Of a DNA stretch of 23,702 bases, positions 15,588-23,702 are shown piece by piece (position 1 is the stretch's first letter; each line of letters begins with the position of its first letter). The notes under the pieces were generated by a model. The model saw only the letters and a program-made list of their open reading frames with translations, was not told the origin of the DNA and did no database searches. Position numbers and translations under genes: made by a program. Origin of the DNA: Aquincola sp. (GTDB lineage Bacteria > Pseudomonadota > Gammaproteobacteria > Burkholderiales > Burkholderiaceae_C); contig JAOUIM010000008.1 in assembly GCA_029884035.1 (NCBI GenBank), positions 1 to 23,702 on the forward strand. Direction: 5' to 3'.

Positions 15588-16700
15588 GTGACCGAGGTTT
15601 CCGGCAGCGCGCAGGGCGCGCCCTACCTGCGCATCGAGCGACTGGTCAAGCAATTCGGGTCCTTCACCGCGCTGAAGGACATTTCGCTGCAGATCCAGCC
15701 GGGCGAATTCGTCTGCTTCCTCGGCCCCTCGGGCTGCGGGAAGACGACGCTCCTGCGCGCGATCGCCGGGCTCGACATCCAGACCTCGGGCCGCATCTTC
15801 CAGGCTGGCAAGGAGATCTCGACACTGCCGGCGTCCAAGCGCGACTTCGGCATCGTCTTCCAGTCGTACGCGCTGTTCCCGAACCTGACCGTCGAGGCCA
15901 ACGTGGCCTACGGCCTGGTGAGCCGCGGTGGTGTATCCAAGGTCGAGGTCAAGACGCGCGTGGCCGACCTGCTGCAACTGGTCGGCATGCCCGAGGCGGC
16001 GCGCAAGTACCCTGCACAGTTGTCAGGCGGCCAGCAGCAGCGCGTCGCGCTGGCTCGGGCGCTGGCGCTGTCACCCGGCCTGCTGCTGCTCGACGAGCCG
16101 CTGTCGGCGCTCGACGCGCGCGTGCGCGCACACCTGCGCGGCGAGATCCGCCATCTGCACCAGCGCCTGAAGATCACGACGATCATGGTGACGCACGACC
16201 AGGAAGAGGCGCTGACCATGGCCGACCGCATCGTCGTGATGAACCAGGGCGTGATCGAGCAGGTCGGCACACCCACCGAGGTCTACCGCAAGCCCAGCAG
16301 TGCTTTCGTCGCCGACTTCGTCGGCACCACCAACTTCCTGCCCGCGCTCGTCACGGGACCCGCGACGGTGCGCTATGCCGGCATCGACCTGTCCTGCGAG
16401 CTCGACATCCGACCGGGCGTGGGCCACGACGTCACGCTGGCGGTGCGGCCCGAGGACATCGTGGTGCGCGGCGTCACCGCAGGCACGCCGAATTCCTTTA
16501 CCGCGCACGTGGCCGACGTCGAGTTCCTCGGCTCGTTCTGTCGCGTGGAGCTCAAGGTCAGCGGTGGCGCGAGTAACCTGCTGGCCGACTTCTCGATCAA
16601 CCTCGTGCGCGACCTGGCCATCAGCGAAGGCATGGACCTGATGCTCGCGATGCCGCCCGAGCGCCTGCGCGTGTTCCCGCGCGCGCCGCAACTGCCGTGA
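15588..16700 (+). CDS. ABC transporter ATP-binding protein (PhnT2/PotA-like)
   Basis: 370 residues. It hydrolyses ATP to drive import through the permease encoded next. The nucleotide-binding domain has Walker A GPSGCGKTT (46-54), Q-loop Q92 in FQSYALF, signature LSGGQQ (145-150), Walker B LLLLDE (165-170, catalytic E170) and switch H203 in VTHDQEE. A TOBE-type C-terminal domain (about 235-360) is typical of iron/polyamine/phosphonate importers and may be regulatory. The start is GTG at 15588, with no good ribosome binding site and a hairpin upstream, so translation may be weaker than for the binding protein. Its stop overlaps the permease GTG by 4 bases. Confidence 0.94.
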   Translation: MTEVSGSAQGAPYLRIERLVKQFGSFTALKDISLQIQPGEFVCFLGPSGCGKTTLLRAIAGLDIQTSGRIFQAGKEISTLPASKRDFGIVFQSYALFPNLTVEANVAYGLVSRGGVSKVEVKTRVADLLQLVGMPEAARKYPAQLSGGQQQRVALARALALSPGLLLLDEPLSALDARVRAHLRGEIRHLHQRLKITTIMVTHDQEEALTMADRIVVMNQGVIEQVGTPTEVYRKPSSAFVADFVGTTNFLPALVTGPATVRYAGIDLSCELDIRPGVGHDVTLAVRPEDIVVRGVTAGTPNSFTAHVADVEFLGSFCRVELKVSGGASNLLADFSINLVRDLAISEGMDLMLAMPPERLRVFPRAPQLP

Positions 16701-18418
16701 CCGCGGCGGCCGCTGCCGCCGGCGCGCAACCGCCGGCCAACGCTCCCGCGGCGCGCCGCCGGCTCGACCGCGACGACCTCCTGATGCGCGGCGGCCTCGT
16801 GCTGCTGATCGCATGGATGGGCATCTCGCTCGTGCTGCCGCTGTGGACCTTGCTGTCCAAGAGCTTCCAGGATCAGGACGGCGCGTTCGTCGGCCTGGCC
16901 AATTACCTGCGGTACTTCTCGACGCCGTCGCTGGTCGATTCGGTGTGGAACAGCCTGTACGTTTCGGTGGCCACCACCCTGATCGTGCTGCCGCTGGCCT
17001 TTGTCTATGCCTACGCACTGCAGCGCAGCTGCATGCGGTGGAAGGGCCTGTTCACGGCCCTGGCGCTAATCCCGATCCTGGCGCCGTCGCTGCTGCCCGC
17101 GATCTCGCTGGTCTATCTGTTCGGCAACCAGGGCTTCCTCAAGGAGCTCATGTTCGGCGCCTCGATCTACGGCGCGGGCGGCATCATCGTCGCTCAGGTC
17201 TTCTACTGTTTTCCCCACGCGCTGATGATCCTTGTGGCCGCGCTGTCGATGGCCGACGGACGACTCTACGAGGCCGCCGACGCGCTGGGCGCGTCGAAGC
17301 TGCGCGTCTTCCTCACCGTCACGCTGCCCGGCGCCAAGTACGGCGTGATCAGCGCCGGTTTCGTGATCTTCACGCTCGTCATCACCGACTTCGGCATCGC
17401 CAAGGTGATCGGCGGGCGCTTCAACGTGCTGGCCACCGACATCTTCAAGCAGGTCATCGGCCAGCAGAATTTCCAGATGGGCGCCGTCGTCGGCTTCGTG
17501 CTGCTGATCCCGGCCGTCGTCGCGTTCGTCGCCAACCGCATCACCGAGCGCCGGCAGGTCGCCCTCTTGTCGGCGCGCGCCGTCCCTCATGAGGCCAGGC
17601 CCGCGCCGCGCCGCGACTGGCTGCTGTTCGGCTTCTGCGCCCTCGTCGGCGGCCTGATCCTGGGCATCCTCGCGATGTCGGTCTGGGCCTCGTTCGTCAC
17701 CCTGTGGCCCTACAACCTCACGTTGACGCTGAAGAACTACGCGTTCGGCGACTTCGATTCCAGTGGCTGGAGCGCGTACTGGAATTCGGTCGAACTCGCC
17801 TGCTGGACGGCGGTGATTGGAACCGTCGTGGTTTTCATGGGCGCCTACCTGCTCGAGAAGACGCGGGGCTTCGGCTGGGGGCGTGCGCTCGCCCAGTTCC
17901 TGGCCATGCTGCCGATGGCTGTGCCCGGGCTGGTGCTCGGGCTGGCCTACATCTTCTTCTTCAATGCGCGCGGCAACCCGCTGGGTTTCATCTACGCGAC
18001 GATGACGATCCTGGTGGTCAATTCGGTGACGCACTTCTATACAGTGAGCCACCTCACCGCGACGACCGCGCTCAAGCAGCTCGACAGCGAGTTCGAGGCG
18101 GTGTCGGCATCGCTGAAGGTCTCGCTGTTCCGCACCATGGCGCGCGTGACGGTGCCGGTGTGCCTGCCGGCCGTGCTCGACGTCAGCATCTACCTGTTCG
18201 TCAATGCGATGACGACGGTGTCCGCGGTGATCTTCCTGTACTCCACCGAAACCAAGCCGGCCGCGGTCACGATCATCAACATGGACGAGGCCGGGTTCAC
18301 CGCCGCCGCGGCGGCGATGGCTGTGTGCATCGTCGCGACCTCAGCTGCGGTGAAGATCGTCCACCTGATGCTCACGCGTCGCTTTGAACGCAGGACCCAA
18401 GCCTGGCGAAAAAGATGA
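16697..18418 (+). CDS. ABC transporter permease, two fused membrane modules (PhnU2-like)
   Basis: 573 residues with about 12 hydrophobic segments, arranged as two six-helix modules joined around residues 282-305. Each module carries the cytoplasmic EAA loop that contacts the ATPase: EAADALGASKLRVFLTVTLPG (192-212, first half) and EFEAVSASLKVSLFRTMARV (465-484, second half). A single gene therefore supplies the whole channel, as in FbpB-type and PhnU2-type transporters. The start is GTG in the overlap GTGA with the ATPase gene, and the stop overlaps the next gene as ATGA, so three genes are translationally coupled. A second dehydrogenase encoded immediately downstream ties transport to N-demethylation. 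Confidence 0.93.
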   Translation: MTAAAAAAGAQPPANAPAARRRLDRDDLLMRGGLVLLIAWMGISLVLPLWTLLSKSFQDQDGAFVGLANYLRYFSTPSLVDSVWNSLYVSVATTLIVLPLAFVYAYALQRSCMRWKGLFTALALIPILAPSLLPAISLVYLFGNQGFLKELMFGASIYGAGGIIVAQVFYCFPHALMILVAALSMADGRLYEAADALGASKLRVFLTVTLPGAKYGVISAGFVIFTLVITDFGIAKVIGGRFNVLATDIFKQVIGQQNFQMGAVVGFVLLIPAVVAFVANRITERRQVALLSARAVPHEARPAPRRDWLLFGFCALVGGLILGILAMSVWASFVTLWPYNLTLTLKNYAFGDFDSSGWSAYWNSVELACWTAVIGTVVVFMGAYLLEKTRGFGWGRALAQFLAMLPMAVPGLVLGLAYIFFFNARGNPLGFIYATMTILVVNSVTHFYTVSHLTATTALKQLDSEFEAVSASLKVSLFRTMARVTVPVCLPAVLDVSIYLFVNAMTTVSAVIFLYSTETKPAAVTIINMDEAGFTAAAAAMAVCIVATSAAVKIVHLMLTRRFERRTQAWRKR

Positions 18419-20829
18419 CCCTTCCTTCATCGACCCGCATCGTGATCATCGGCGGCGGCGTCATCGGCTGCAGCATCGCCTACCACCTGGCGCAGCGCGG
18501 GGTGAAGGACGTGGTGCTGCTCGAGCGCCTGCAGCTCACGCACGGCGCGACCTGGCATGCCGCCGGCCTCGTCGGGCAGCTGCGCAGCAGCAGCAACCTG
18601 ACGCGCCTGATGCGCTACGGCGCCGAGCTGTACGGCAAGCTCGAAGCGCAGACGGGGCAGGCCACCGGCTGGCACCGCACCGGCAGCCTTCGCATTGCGG
18701 CTTCGCCCGCGCGCTGGCAGGAACTGAAGCGCTCGGCGACGATGGCCAAGGGCTTCGACTTCCGCGTCGACCTCGTGAGTCCGCGCGAGGCGCGCGAGAA
18801 GTTTCCGCTGCTGGAGCTGAGCGGCGTCGTCGGTGCCGCGTGGATCGAGGGCGACGGCGATGTCGACCCGGCGAGCCTGACGATGGCCTATGCCGCCGGT
18901 GCCCGCGCCGGCGGCATAGGCATCCACCAGGGCGTGCGTGTGACCGGCCTGAAGAAGCGCGGCCGCCGCGTCACCACCGTCATCACCGACCACGGCGAGA
19001 TCGAAGCCGAGTGCGTGATCGACGCCGCGGGCATGTGGGGCCGCGAAATCGCGGCGATGGTCGGCACGCGCGTGGCGGTCGGTGCCGTCGAGCACCAGTA
19101 CTTCGTTTCCGAGAAGAGCGCGAAGATCCCTGCCGGCCTGCCGTCGCTGCGCGACCCCGACGCCAACTTCTACGTCAAGCCCGAGCCTGGCGGCCTGGCC
19201 GTCGGCGGCTGGGAATCGAACACCAAGCCTTGGGGCGACAAGGGCATCACGATCGACTTCGGCCCCGAGCTGCTGCAGCCCGACTACGACCGCTTCGAGC
19301 CGCTGGGCACGGCGGCGTGCGCGCGCATCCCGGTACTCAACGAGGTCGGCATCCGGCAGATGATCAACGGCCCGATCCCGATCACCGCCGATGGCGAGCC
19401 GGTGATCGGCCTGTCGCCCGAGCTCGACAACTTCTACCTGTGCTGCGGCTTCACGTCGGGCATCGCGGCTTCGGGCGGCGCCGGCTGGGTGATGGCCAAC
19501 TGGATCGTCGACGGCGACCCGGGTCTCGACCTGTGGCCCTTCGACGTGCGCCGCTTCGGCGCGCCGCATGCGGTGAAGGCCACGCTGTACGAGCGCGCGG
19601 TCGAGGCCTACGGCCGCTACTACTTCATCGCCTTTCCGAACCACGAGCTCGAGGCCGGCCGCGGCGCGCGGCGCAGCCCGCTGTATGACACCTTGAAGCG
19701 CCAGGGCGCGGTCTACGGCAACAAGTTCGGCTGGGAGCGGCCGAACTGGTTCGCGCCCGCAGGCACGCCGGCAGTCGAGGCACCGACCTTCGACCGCGGC
19801 CCCGCGTTCGATGCCATCGCGGCCGAGCACCGCGCGGTGCGCGAGCGCGTCGCGCTGATCGACATGAGCTCGTTCTCCAAGTTCGAGGTGCGCGGCGCGG
19901 GCGCCCTGGCGCTGCTGCAGAAGCTCTCGGTCAACGACCTCGACAAGCCCGACGGCAGCATCGTCTACACGCAGCTGTGCAACGAGCGCGGCGGCATCGA
20001 GGCCGACGTGACGATCACGCGGCTGGGTGCCGACTGCTTCTACTTCGTGACCGGCAGCGCATTGGGCGTGCGCGACCGTTCGACCATCGAGCGCCACCTG
20101 CCGGCCGACGGCAGTGTCGACATCGTCGACCACACCTCGGCCAAGGCGGTGCTGAACCTGTGCGGCCCGAAGTCGCGCGAGGTGCTGGCGCAATTGACCG
20201 ACGCGCCGCTCGACAACGCCGCGTTCCCGTACATGAGCGCACGCGAGCTCGACCTCGCGTTCGCGCCGGTGCTTGCGCTGCGCGTGACCTACCTCGGCGA
20301 GCTCGGCTACGAGCTGCACGTGCCAGTCGAGTACGCGCTGCACCTTTACGAACGGCTGTGGGCTGCGGGGCAGGCGCATGGCATCGCCAATGTCGGCTAC
20401 CGCGTCGTCAACACGCTGCGCCTGGAGAAGCAGTACCTGGTCTGGGGCTCGGACATCACGCCCGACTACAACCCCTACGAAGCCGGGCTGGGTTTCTGCG
20501 TCGCGCTGAACAAGGGCGAGTTCCTGGCGCGCAGCGCGCTCGCGGCCGTGAAGGCGAAGGGCCCGGCGCGGCGCCTGGCGTGGTTCAACGCCGGGCCGGA
20601 ACCAACGCTGCACGGCGGCGAAGTCGTGCTCGCCGGTGACCGCGTGATCGGGCGCACCACCAGCGGTGGTTATGGCTACACGGTGGGCCGCAACGTTTTT
20701 TGCGCCTATATCGCGGCCGACGAACCGGCCAGCGCCGACCTCTCGATCGAAGTGATGGGCGAGCGCTTCCCGGCCGTGCGCCACACACGCCCGCTTTACG
20801 ACCCCGATCGCAAATCCATCCTTGCCTGA
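18415..20829 (+). CDS. FAD/GcvT-type N-methyl amine dehydrogenase (dimethylglycine/sarcosine dehydrogenase-like), copy 2
   Basis: 804 residues; clearly paralogous to the protein encoded at 5589-8075 along its whole length. The FAD site is IVIIGGGVIGCSIAYHL (9-25), and H48 in ATWHAAGLVGQ is the expected covalent FAD ligand. The FAD domain runs to about residue 390, then a short linker (PAGTPAVEAPTFDRG) replaces the repeat-encoded linker of copy 1. The GcvT-like folate domain has the canonical loop YLGELGYE (626-633) with E629. Expected chemistry is oxidation of an N-methyl group with capture of the one-carbon unit by tetrahydrofolate. It overlaps the permease gene by 4 bases (ATGA) and is followed after 10 bases by the Rieske oxygenase, suggesting it acts on the product of that oxygenase. 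Confidence 0.92.
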   Translation: MTLPSSTRIVIIGGGVIGCSIAYHLAQRGVKDVVLLERLQLTHGATWHAAGLVGQLRSSSNLTRLMRYGAELYGKLEAQTGQATGWHRTGSLRIAASPARWQELKRSATMAKGFDFRVDLVSPREAREKFPLLELSGVVGAAWIEGDGDVDPASLTMAYAAGARAGGIGIHQGVRVTGLKKRGRRVTTVITDHGEIEAECVIDAAGMWGREIAAMVGTRVAVGAVEHQYFVSEKSAKIPAGLPSLRDPDANFYVKPEPGGLAVGGWESNTKPWGDKGITIDFGPELLQPDYDRFEPLGTAACARIPVLNEVGIRQMINGPIPITADGEPVIGLSPELDNFYLCCGFTSGIAASGGAGWVMANWIVDGDPGLDLWPFDVRRFGAPHAVKATLYERAVEAYGRYYFIAFPNHELEAGRGARRSPLYDTLKRQGAVYGNKFGWERPNWFAPAGTPAVEAPTFDRGPAFDAIAAEHRAVRERVALIDMSSFSKFEVRGAGALALLQKLSVNDLDKPDGSIVYTQLCNERGGIEADVTITRLGADCFYFVTGSALGVRDRSTIERHLPADGSVDIVDHTSAKAVLNLCGPKSREVLAQLTDAPLDNAAFPYMSARELDLAFAPVLALRVTYLGELGYELHVPVEYALHLYERLWAAGQAHGIANVGYRVVNTLRLEKQYLVWGSDITPDYNPYEAGLGFCVALNKGEFLARSALAAVKAKGPARRLAWFNAGPEPTLHGGEVVLAGDRVIGRTTSGGYGYTVGRNVFCAYIAADEPASADLSIEVMGERFPAVRHTRPLYDPDRKSILA

Positions 20830-20839
20830 GGAGCCGGCG

Positions 20840-22090
20840 ATGACCGACCCGCGAACCTCTTTGTCTCCTGATCTCGACGCACTGCTCGCCACGCGCCGTG
20901 CCGGCCATGGCATGCCGCGCGACTTCTACCAGACCGAGGCGCTGTATGCCGCCGAGATGCGCCGCATCTGGCAAGGCGGCTGGCTTTTCGCCGGCTTCGG
21001 CATCGAGCTGCCCAACCCGGGCGACTACATCACCTTCGCGGTGGACACGACGCCGGTACTCCTGCTGCGCGGCGACGACGGCGCCGTGCGCGCGTTCCAC
21101 AACGTGTGCCGCCATCGCGGCACGCAGCTATGCCGCGCCGACCGCGGCAACGTGCGTGCCGTGGTCTGCCCCTACCACGCCTGGTCGTATGGCCGCAGCG
21201 GCGAGCTGCGCAGTTGCAACGGCATGGACGAAGGCGCCGACAAGTCGCAGCTGGGCTTGAGGCCCGTTCACGTGGCCGAGATTGCTGGCCTCGTCTACGT
21301 GTCGCTCGCGGCCACGCCGCCCGACGTCGAAGGCCTGCGCCGCGACTTCGCCGCCTCGGCCAAGCCGCAGGGCTTCGACCGCGCACGCGTCGCCCATGTC
21401 GTCGACTACGAAGTCGAAGCCAACTGGAAGCTGGTGTGGGAGAACAACCGCGAGTGCCTGCACTGCATCCCCTGCCACCCGCAGTACGTCAAGGCCAACT
21501 TCGATGTCGTCGACGAGACCAATGTGTCGCCCGCGATGCAGCAGCGCATCGATGCTGCCACAGCGCGCATCGCGCCGAAGTGGCAGCAGGCGAGCGAGTC
21601 GGTCCTGCATGCGCACGGCGGCCTGGCCACCTTCCCCGACCCAGAGCGCGGCCGCTGGTTCGCGAGCAGCCGCACGCCGCTGGCCGAGGGCTTCGTCACC
21701 GAGTCGATGGACGGCAGCCGCGTCGCGCCGCTGATGGGCGACTACGACAGCGAAGCCGTCGGCGTGCTGCGCATGCGCAGCCTGCCCAACTTCTGGGTCC
21801 ATGCCAGCTGTGACCATGCGGTGGCGGCGCGCATGCTGCCCGCTGGCCCGCGCAAGACCCTCATGCGCGGCTACTGGGTGGTCGATGCCAAGGCCAAGGA
21901 GGGCACCGACTACCAGTTGGAGCGCATGCTGCCGTTCTGGCACCTGACCAACGAGCAGGACTGGAACATCTGCAAGTGGCAGCAGAAGGGCGTCGACTCG
22001 ATCGGCTACGTGCCCGGGCCGCTGTCGTCTAGGTTCGAATACAACGTCGACGCGTTCATCCGCTGGTATCAGGGGCAGATGCGGGGGTGA
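20840..22090 (+). CDS. Rieske non-heme iron oxygenase, quaternary-ammonium type
   Basis: 416 residues. The Rieske 2Fe-2S ligands are C90 and H92 (CRHRG) with C110 and H113 (CPYHAW). The mononuclear iron ligands are H208 and H213 in ENNRECLHCIPCHP, with D374 in NEQDWN. E205 occupies the position of the Asp that links the two metal centres in naphthalene dioxygenase-type enzymes; Glu here is known in the carnitine oxygenase CntA, and I recall glycine-betaine monooxygenases sharing it. It probably hydroxylates an N-methyl or adjacent carbon of a quaternary ammonium compound, releasing formaldehyde or a cleaved product. The ATG is set by a GAGGAG 6 bases upstream that overlaps the stop of the dehydrogenase gene. 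No ferredoxin or reductase gene lies beside it, so its electron donor is encoded elsewhere. Confidence 0.92.
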   Translation: MTDPRTSLSPDLDALLATRRAGHGMPRDFYQTEALYAAEMRRIWQGGWLFAGFGIELPNPGDYITFAVDTTPVLLLRGDDGAVRAFHNVCRHRGTQLCRADRGNVRAVVCPYHAWSYGRSGELRSCNGMDEGADKSQLGLRPVHVAEIAGLVYVSLAATPPDVEGLRRDFAASAKPQGFDRARVAHVVDYEVEANWKLVWENNRECLHCIPCHPQYVKANFDVVDETNVSPAMQQRIDAATARIAPKWQQASESVLHAHGGLATFPDPERGRWFASSRTPLAEGFVTESMDGSRVAPLMGDYDSEAVGVLRMRSLPNFWVHASCDHAVAARMLPAGPRKTLMRGYWVVDAKAKEGTDYQLERMLPFWHLTNEQDWNICKWQQKGVDSIGYVPGPLSSRFEYNVDAFIRWYQGQMRG

Positions 22091-22178
22091 TCCTCGCACG
22101 ATGCGCCCGAGCGGCCCGCCACCTGGTGGGGCGTGCCTGAAGATTCAGCCTTCGCATCCTGGTGAGCTCCGTTGCAGT

Positions 22179-22199
22179 CCGAAGCATTGAATGCGTCGG
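22179..22199. terminator. Hairpin in the convergent gap, possible bidirectional terminator
   Basis: The inverted repeat ccgaagcat-tga-atgcgtcgg has one mismatch and lies in the 211-base gap between the convergent Rieske and TPR genes. It has no clear T-run on either side. Other GC-rich pairings occur nearby (ccacc/ggtgg around 22120-22132). No gene is visible in 22091-22301. Confidence 0.3.
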
Positions 22200-22301
22200 A
22201 ACCCTGAACCGCCGGCATCGGGGGCGCGCTCGGCCCCGGCATCGCATGGGCGGTACTGACCAGGTGGGTTGGCGATCGCTCGATGCCCAGCCCGCACCGC
22301 G

Positions 22302-23702
22302 TCAACCCGGGTACTTCATCCGATCGACGAGCGCCGCAAAGCGGGGGTCGCCGCGCAGCGTCTTCCAGCGCGGATCGAGGCGCAGCCACACCAGCCAGTG
22401 CGAGCGTTCGGCGAACGCCTTGTCGAGCCAGGCAAAAGCCTGTCCCTTGTCCCCCAGTCCGGCGTAGACCAGCGCCACGCCGTAGGCGGTGACGAAACGC
22501 TGCGCCGACAGCTGCTGCATCTCGTCGCGGACTGCGTGCGCCTCGTCGCGGCGGCCCATCACGCCGAGCGTGTACCCGCGCTGGGCGATGAACACCGCCC
22601 ATTGCGGTGCGGTGGCTTCGGCGCTCTTGGCCGCCGCCAGCGACTCGTCGAGCCGGCCGACCTCTTGGTACGAACGCGCCAGCCACAGGTTTGCCAGGCC
22701 GAAGTCGTTCTTCATGCCGAGCACCGATTGCAGTTGCGCGATCGCTTCGGCATAGCGGCCGTTGTAGTAGTGGTGAAAGCCGACGTCGGTGTTGATCGTG
22801 AGCGACAGCGGGTCGAGCCGCTGCGCCGTGCGGACCTCGTGCATCGCGTCGCCCGGCCGCCCGGCTGCGAGCAGATAGACGGCGAACCACTGATGGGACA
22901 CCGGGTCGTTCAAGTTCAGCTCGATGGCGCGGCGAAACTCTTCGCCGGCGCCGGCCCAGTCCCAGTCGAAATAGAACTTGATGTAGGCGAGCGACGCGTG
23001 CGACTGCGACAGCGCCGGATCGAGCTCGATCGCCCTCAATGCGTACGGCCGCGCGACGGGGAACGTCGCCGCCGGCGCGTCCCAGCCCAGGTACCCCAGC
23101 GTCGTGTAGGTGTCGGCCAGCGCGGCGTAGGCGAGCGCGAACGACGGGTCGAGGTCGATGGCACGGCGGAAGTGCTCGACCGCGCTTCGCAGTGCTGGCT
23201 CCGAGCGCTGGTTCCACAGATAGCGCCCTTGCAGGTAGGCCTGATAGGCATCGGTGTTTCGGGTTGGGTCCTGTGCGAGGCGCTGGGTCTTGCTGCCGTC
23301 CGCGCGTACGTGCAGCGTGCGACCCAGGTCGTCGATCAAGCGTCGCTGCAATTGCGGCAGCTCGGCGAGCGCGACCTCGTAACGCGAACCCCAGACCTGC
23401 GCGGCGCGCGCGACATCGACCAAGTCGACCTGCAACGTCACGCGATCGCCATTGCGCGCAAGCGAACCGGTGACGACGACTGGCGCGTCGAGCCGGCGGC
23501 CGGCTTCCAGCGGATCGGCGCCACGGAAGCGGAAGGCCGAGGCGCGCGGGGCGACGCGCAACTGCGCAAGGCGCGTCAGCGCGTTGATCGCCTCCTCGGC
23601 GATGCCGTCGGCGAGGTGCGCATTCGCCGGCGTGTCGGCCGCGAAAGGCAGCACCGCCACCGCCATGTAGGGCGTCGCACGGCCGAACGCCAGCCAGGCG
23701 AG
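22302..23702 (-). CDS. TPR protein with TolB/adenylate-cyclase-like domain (N-terminus cut by window end)
   Basis: 466 residues are visible and the frame stays open to the last base (reading LAWLAFGRATPY before the first Met at 23666), so the true start lies outside. The visible N-terminal part has the pattern VAVLPFAADTPANAHLADGIAEEAINALTRL, followed by a segment ending VTLQVDLVDVARAAQVWGSRYE. This module is common in TPR proteins joined to a CadC/OmpR-type DNA-binding domain, a class III adenylate cyclase or a protein kinase. About residues 150-440 hold repeated helical pairs of TPR type, for example HFRRAIDLDPSFALAYAALA and EFRRAIELNLNDPVSHQWFA. It is probably a regulatory or scaffold protein; which output domain it carries cannot be told from the window. 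It is convergent with the catabolic operon and probably unrelated to it. Confidence 0.85.
   Translation of the reverse strand, partial: LAWLAFGRATPYMAVAVLPFAADTPANAHLADGIAEEAINALTRLAQLRVAPRASAFRFRGADPLEAGRRLDAPVVVTGSLARNGDRVTLQVDLVDVARAAQVWGSRYEVALAELPQLQRRLIDDLGRTLHVRADGSKTQRLAQDPTRNTDAYQAYLQGRYLWNQRSEPALRSAVEHFRRAIDLDPSFALAYAALADTYTTLGYLGWDAPAATFPVARPYALRAIELDPALSQSHASLAYIKFYFDWDWAGAGEEFRRAIELNLNDPVSHQWFAVYLLAAGRPGDAMHEVRTAQRLDPLSLTINTDVGFHHYYNGRYAEAIAQLQSVLGMKNDFGLANLWLARSYQEVGRLDESLAAAKSAEATAPQWAVFIAQRGYTLGVMGRRDEAHAVRDEMQQLSAQRFVTAYGVALVYAGLGDKGQAFAWLDKAFAERSHWLVWLRLDPRWKTLRGDPRFAALVDRMKYPG

Noticed and set aside
18427..20913. An 828-codon open frame on the minus strand opposite the second dehydrogenase gene
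   Set aside because: Same type of shadow as above. The plus-strand gene has 4-base and 10-base junctions with its neighbours and all family motifs.

Overview
The window is a very GC-rich stretch of bacterial chromosome. The close likeness of its bkd genes to Pseudomonas/Burkholderiales proteins, the Burkholderiales-style GC-rich composite repeats and the gene families present suggest a betaproteobacterium of the order Burkholderiales. This is inference from composition and families; no rRNA or other marker is present. I see no tRNA, rRNA, CRISPR array, transposase or integrase, and no gene-free stretch longer than 300 bases.

Layout. (1) 1-1605, minus: a membrane-anchored Ser/Thr protein kinase, cut by the window start at its C-terminus. 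(2) 1748-5338, minus: bkdA1-bkdA2-bkdB, the E1alpha, E1beta and E2 of a branched-chain 2-oxoacid dehydrogenase, with junctions of 1-2 bases. The E3 gene (lpdV) usually found with them is not here. (3) 5589-13451, minus: a compact five-gene operon transcribed in the order ThDP-dependent enzyme, acyl-CoA ligase, class II aldolase/adducin-like protein, epoxide-hydrolase-like alpha/beta hydrolase, FAD/GcvT-type N-demethylating dehydrogenase. (4) 13452-13570: a divergent control region with two near-identical palindromes around GAATTC, 40 bp apart. (5) 13571-14239, plus: a GntR/FCD regulator. (6) 14472-22090, plus: a five-gene operon of periplasmic binding protein, ABC ATPase, fused double permease, a second FAD/GcvT-type dehydrogenase and a Rieske oxygenase, the last four tightly coupled (4-bp overlaps or a 10-base gap). 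(7) 22302-23702, minus: a TPR protein with a TolB/adenylate-cyclase-like N-terminal part, cut by the window end.

Interpretation. Regions 3-6 look like one divergent catabolic island of 11 genes. The Rieske protein has Glu205 where most Rieske oxygenases have a bridging Asp. This is a feature of the carnitine oxygenase CntA and, as I recall, of glycine-betaine-type oxygenases. Two paralogous dehydrogenases of the dimethylglycine/sarcosine type, both with the His that covalently holds FAD, could then remove further N-methyl groups and pass them to tetrahydrofolate. I infer uptake and stepwise N-demethylation of a quaternary or N-methylated compound. The carbon skeleton would then be processed by the CoA ligase, the ThDP enzyme, the aldolase-like protein and the hydrolase. 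The substrate cannot be read from the sequence. The transporter resembles the family annotated as 2-aminoethylphosphonate transport, but no phosphonate catabolic gene is present.

Other points of interest are a GC-rich palindromic repeat translated in frame inside one dehydrogenase, a second related repeat that supplies the ribosome binding site of the CoA ligase, a folate-loop difference between the two dehydrogenases, and loss of the catalytic Glu in the aldolase-like protein.
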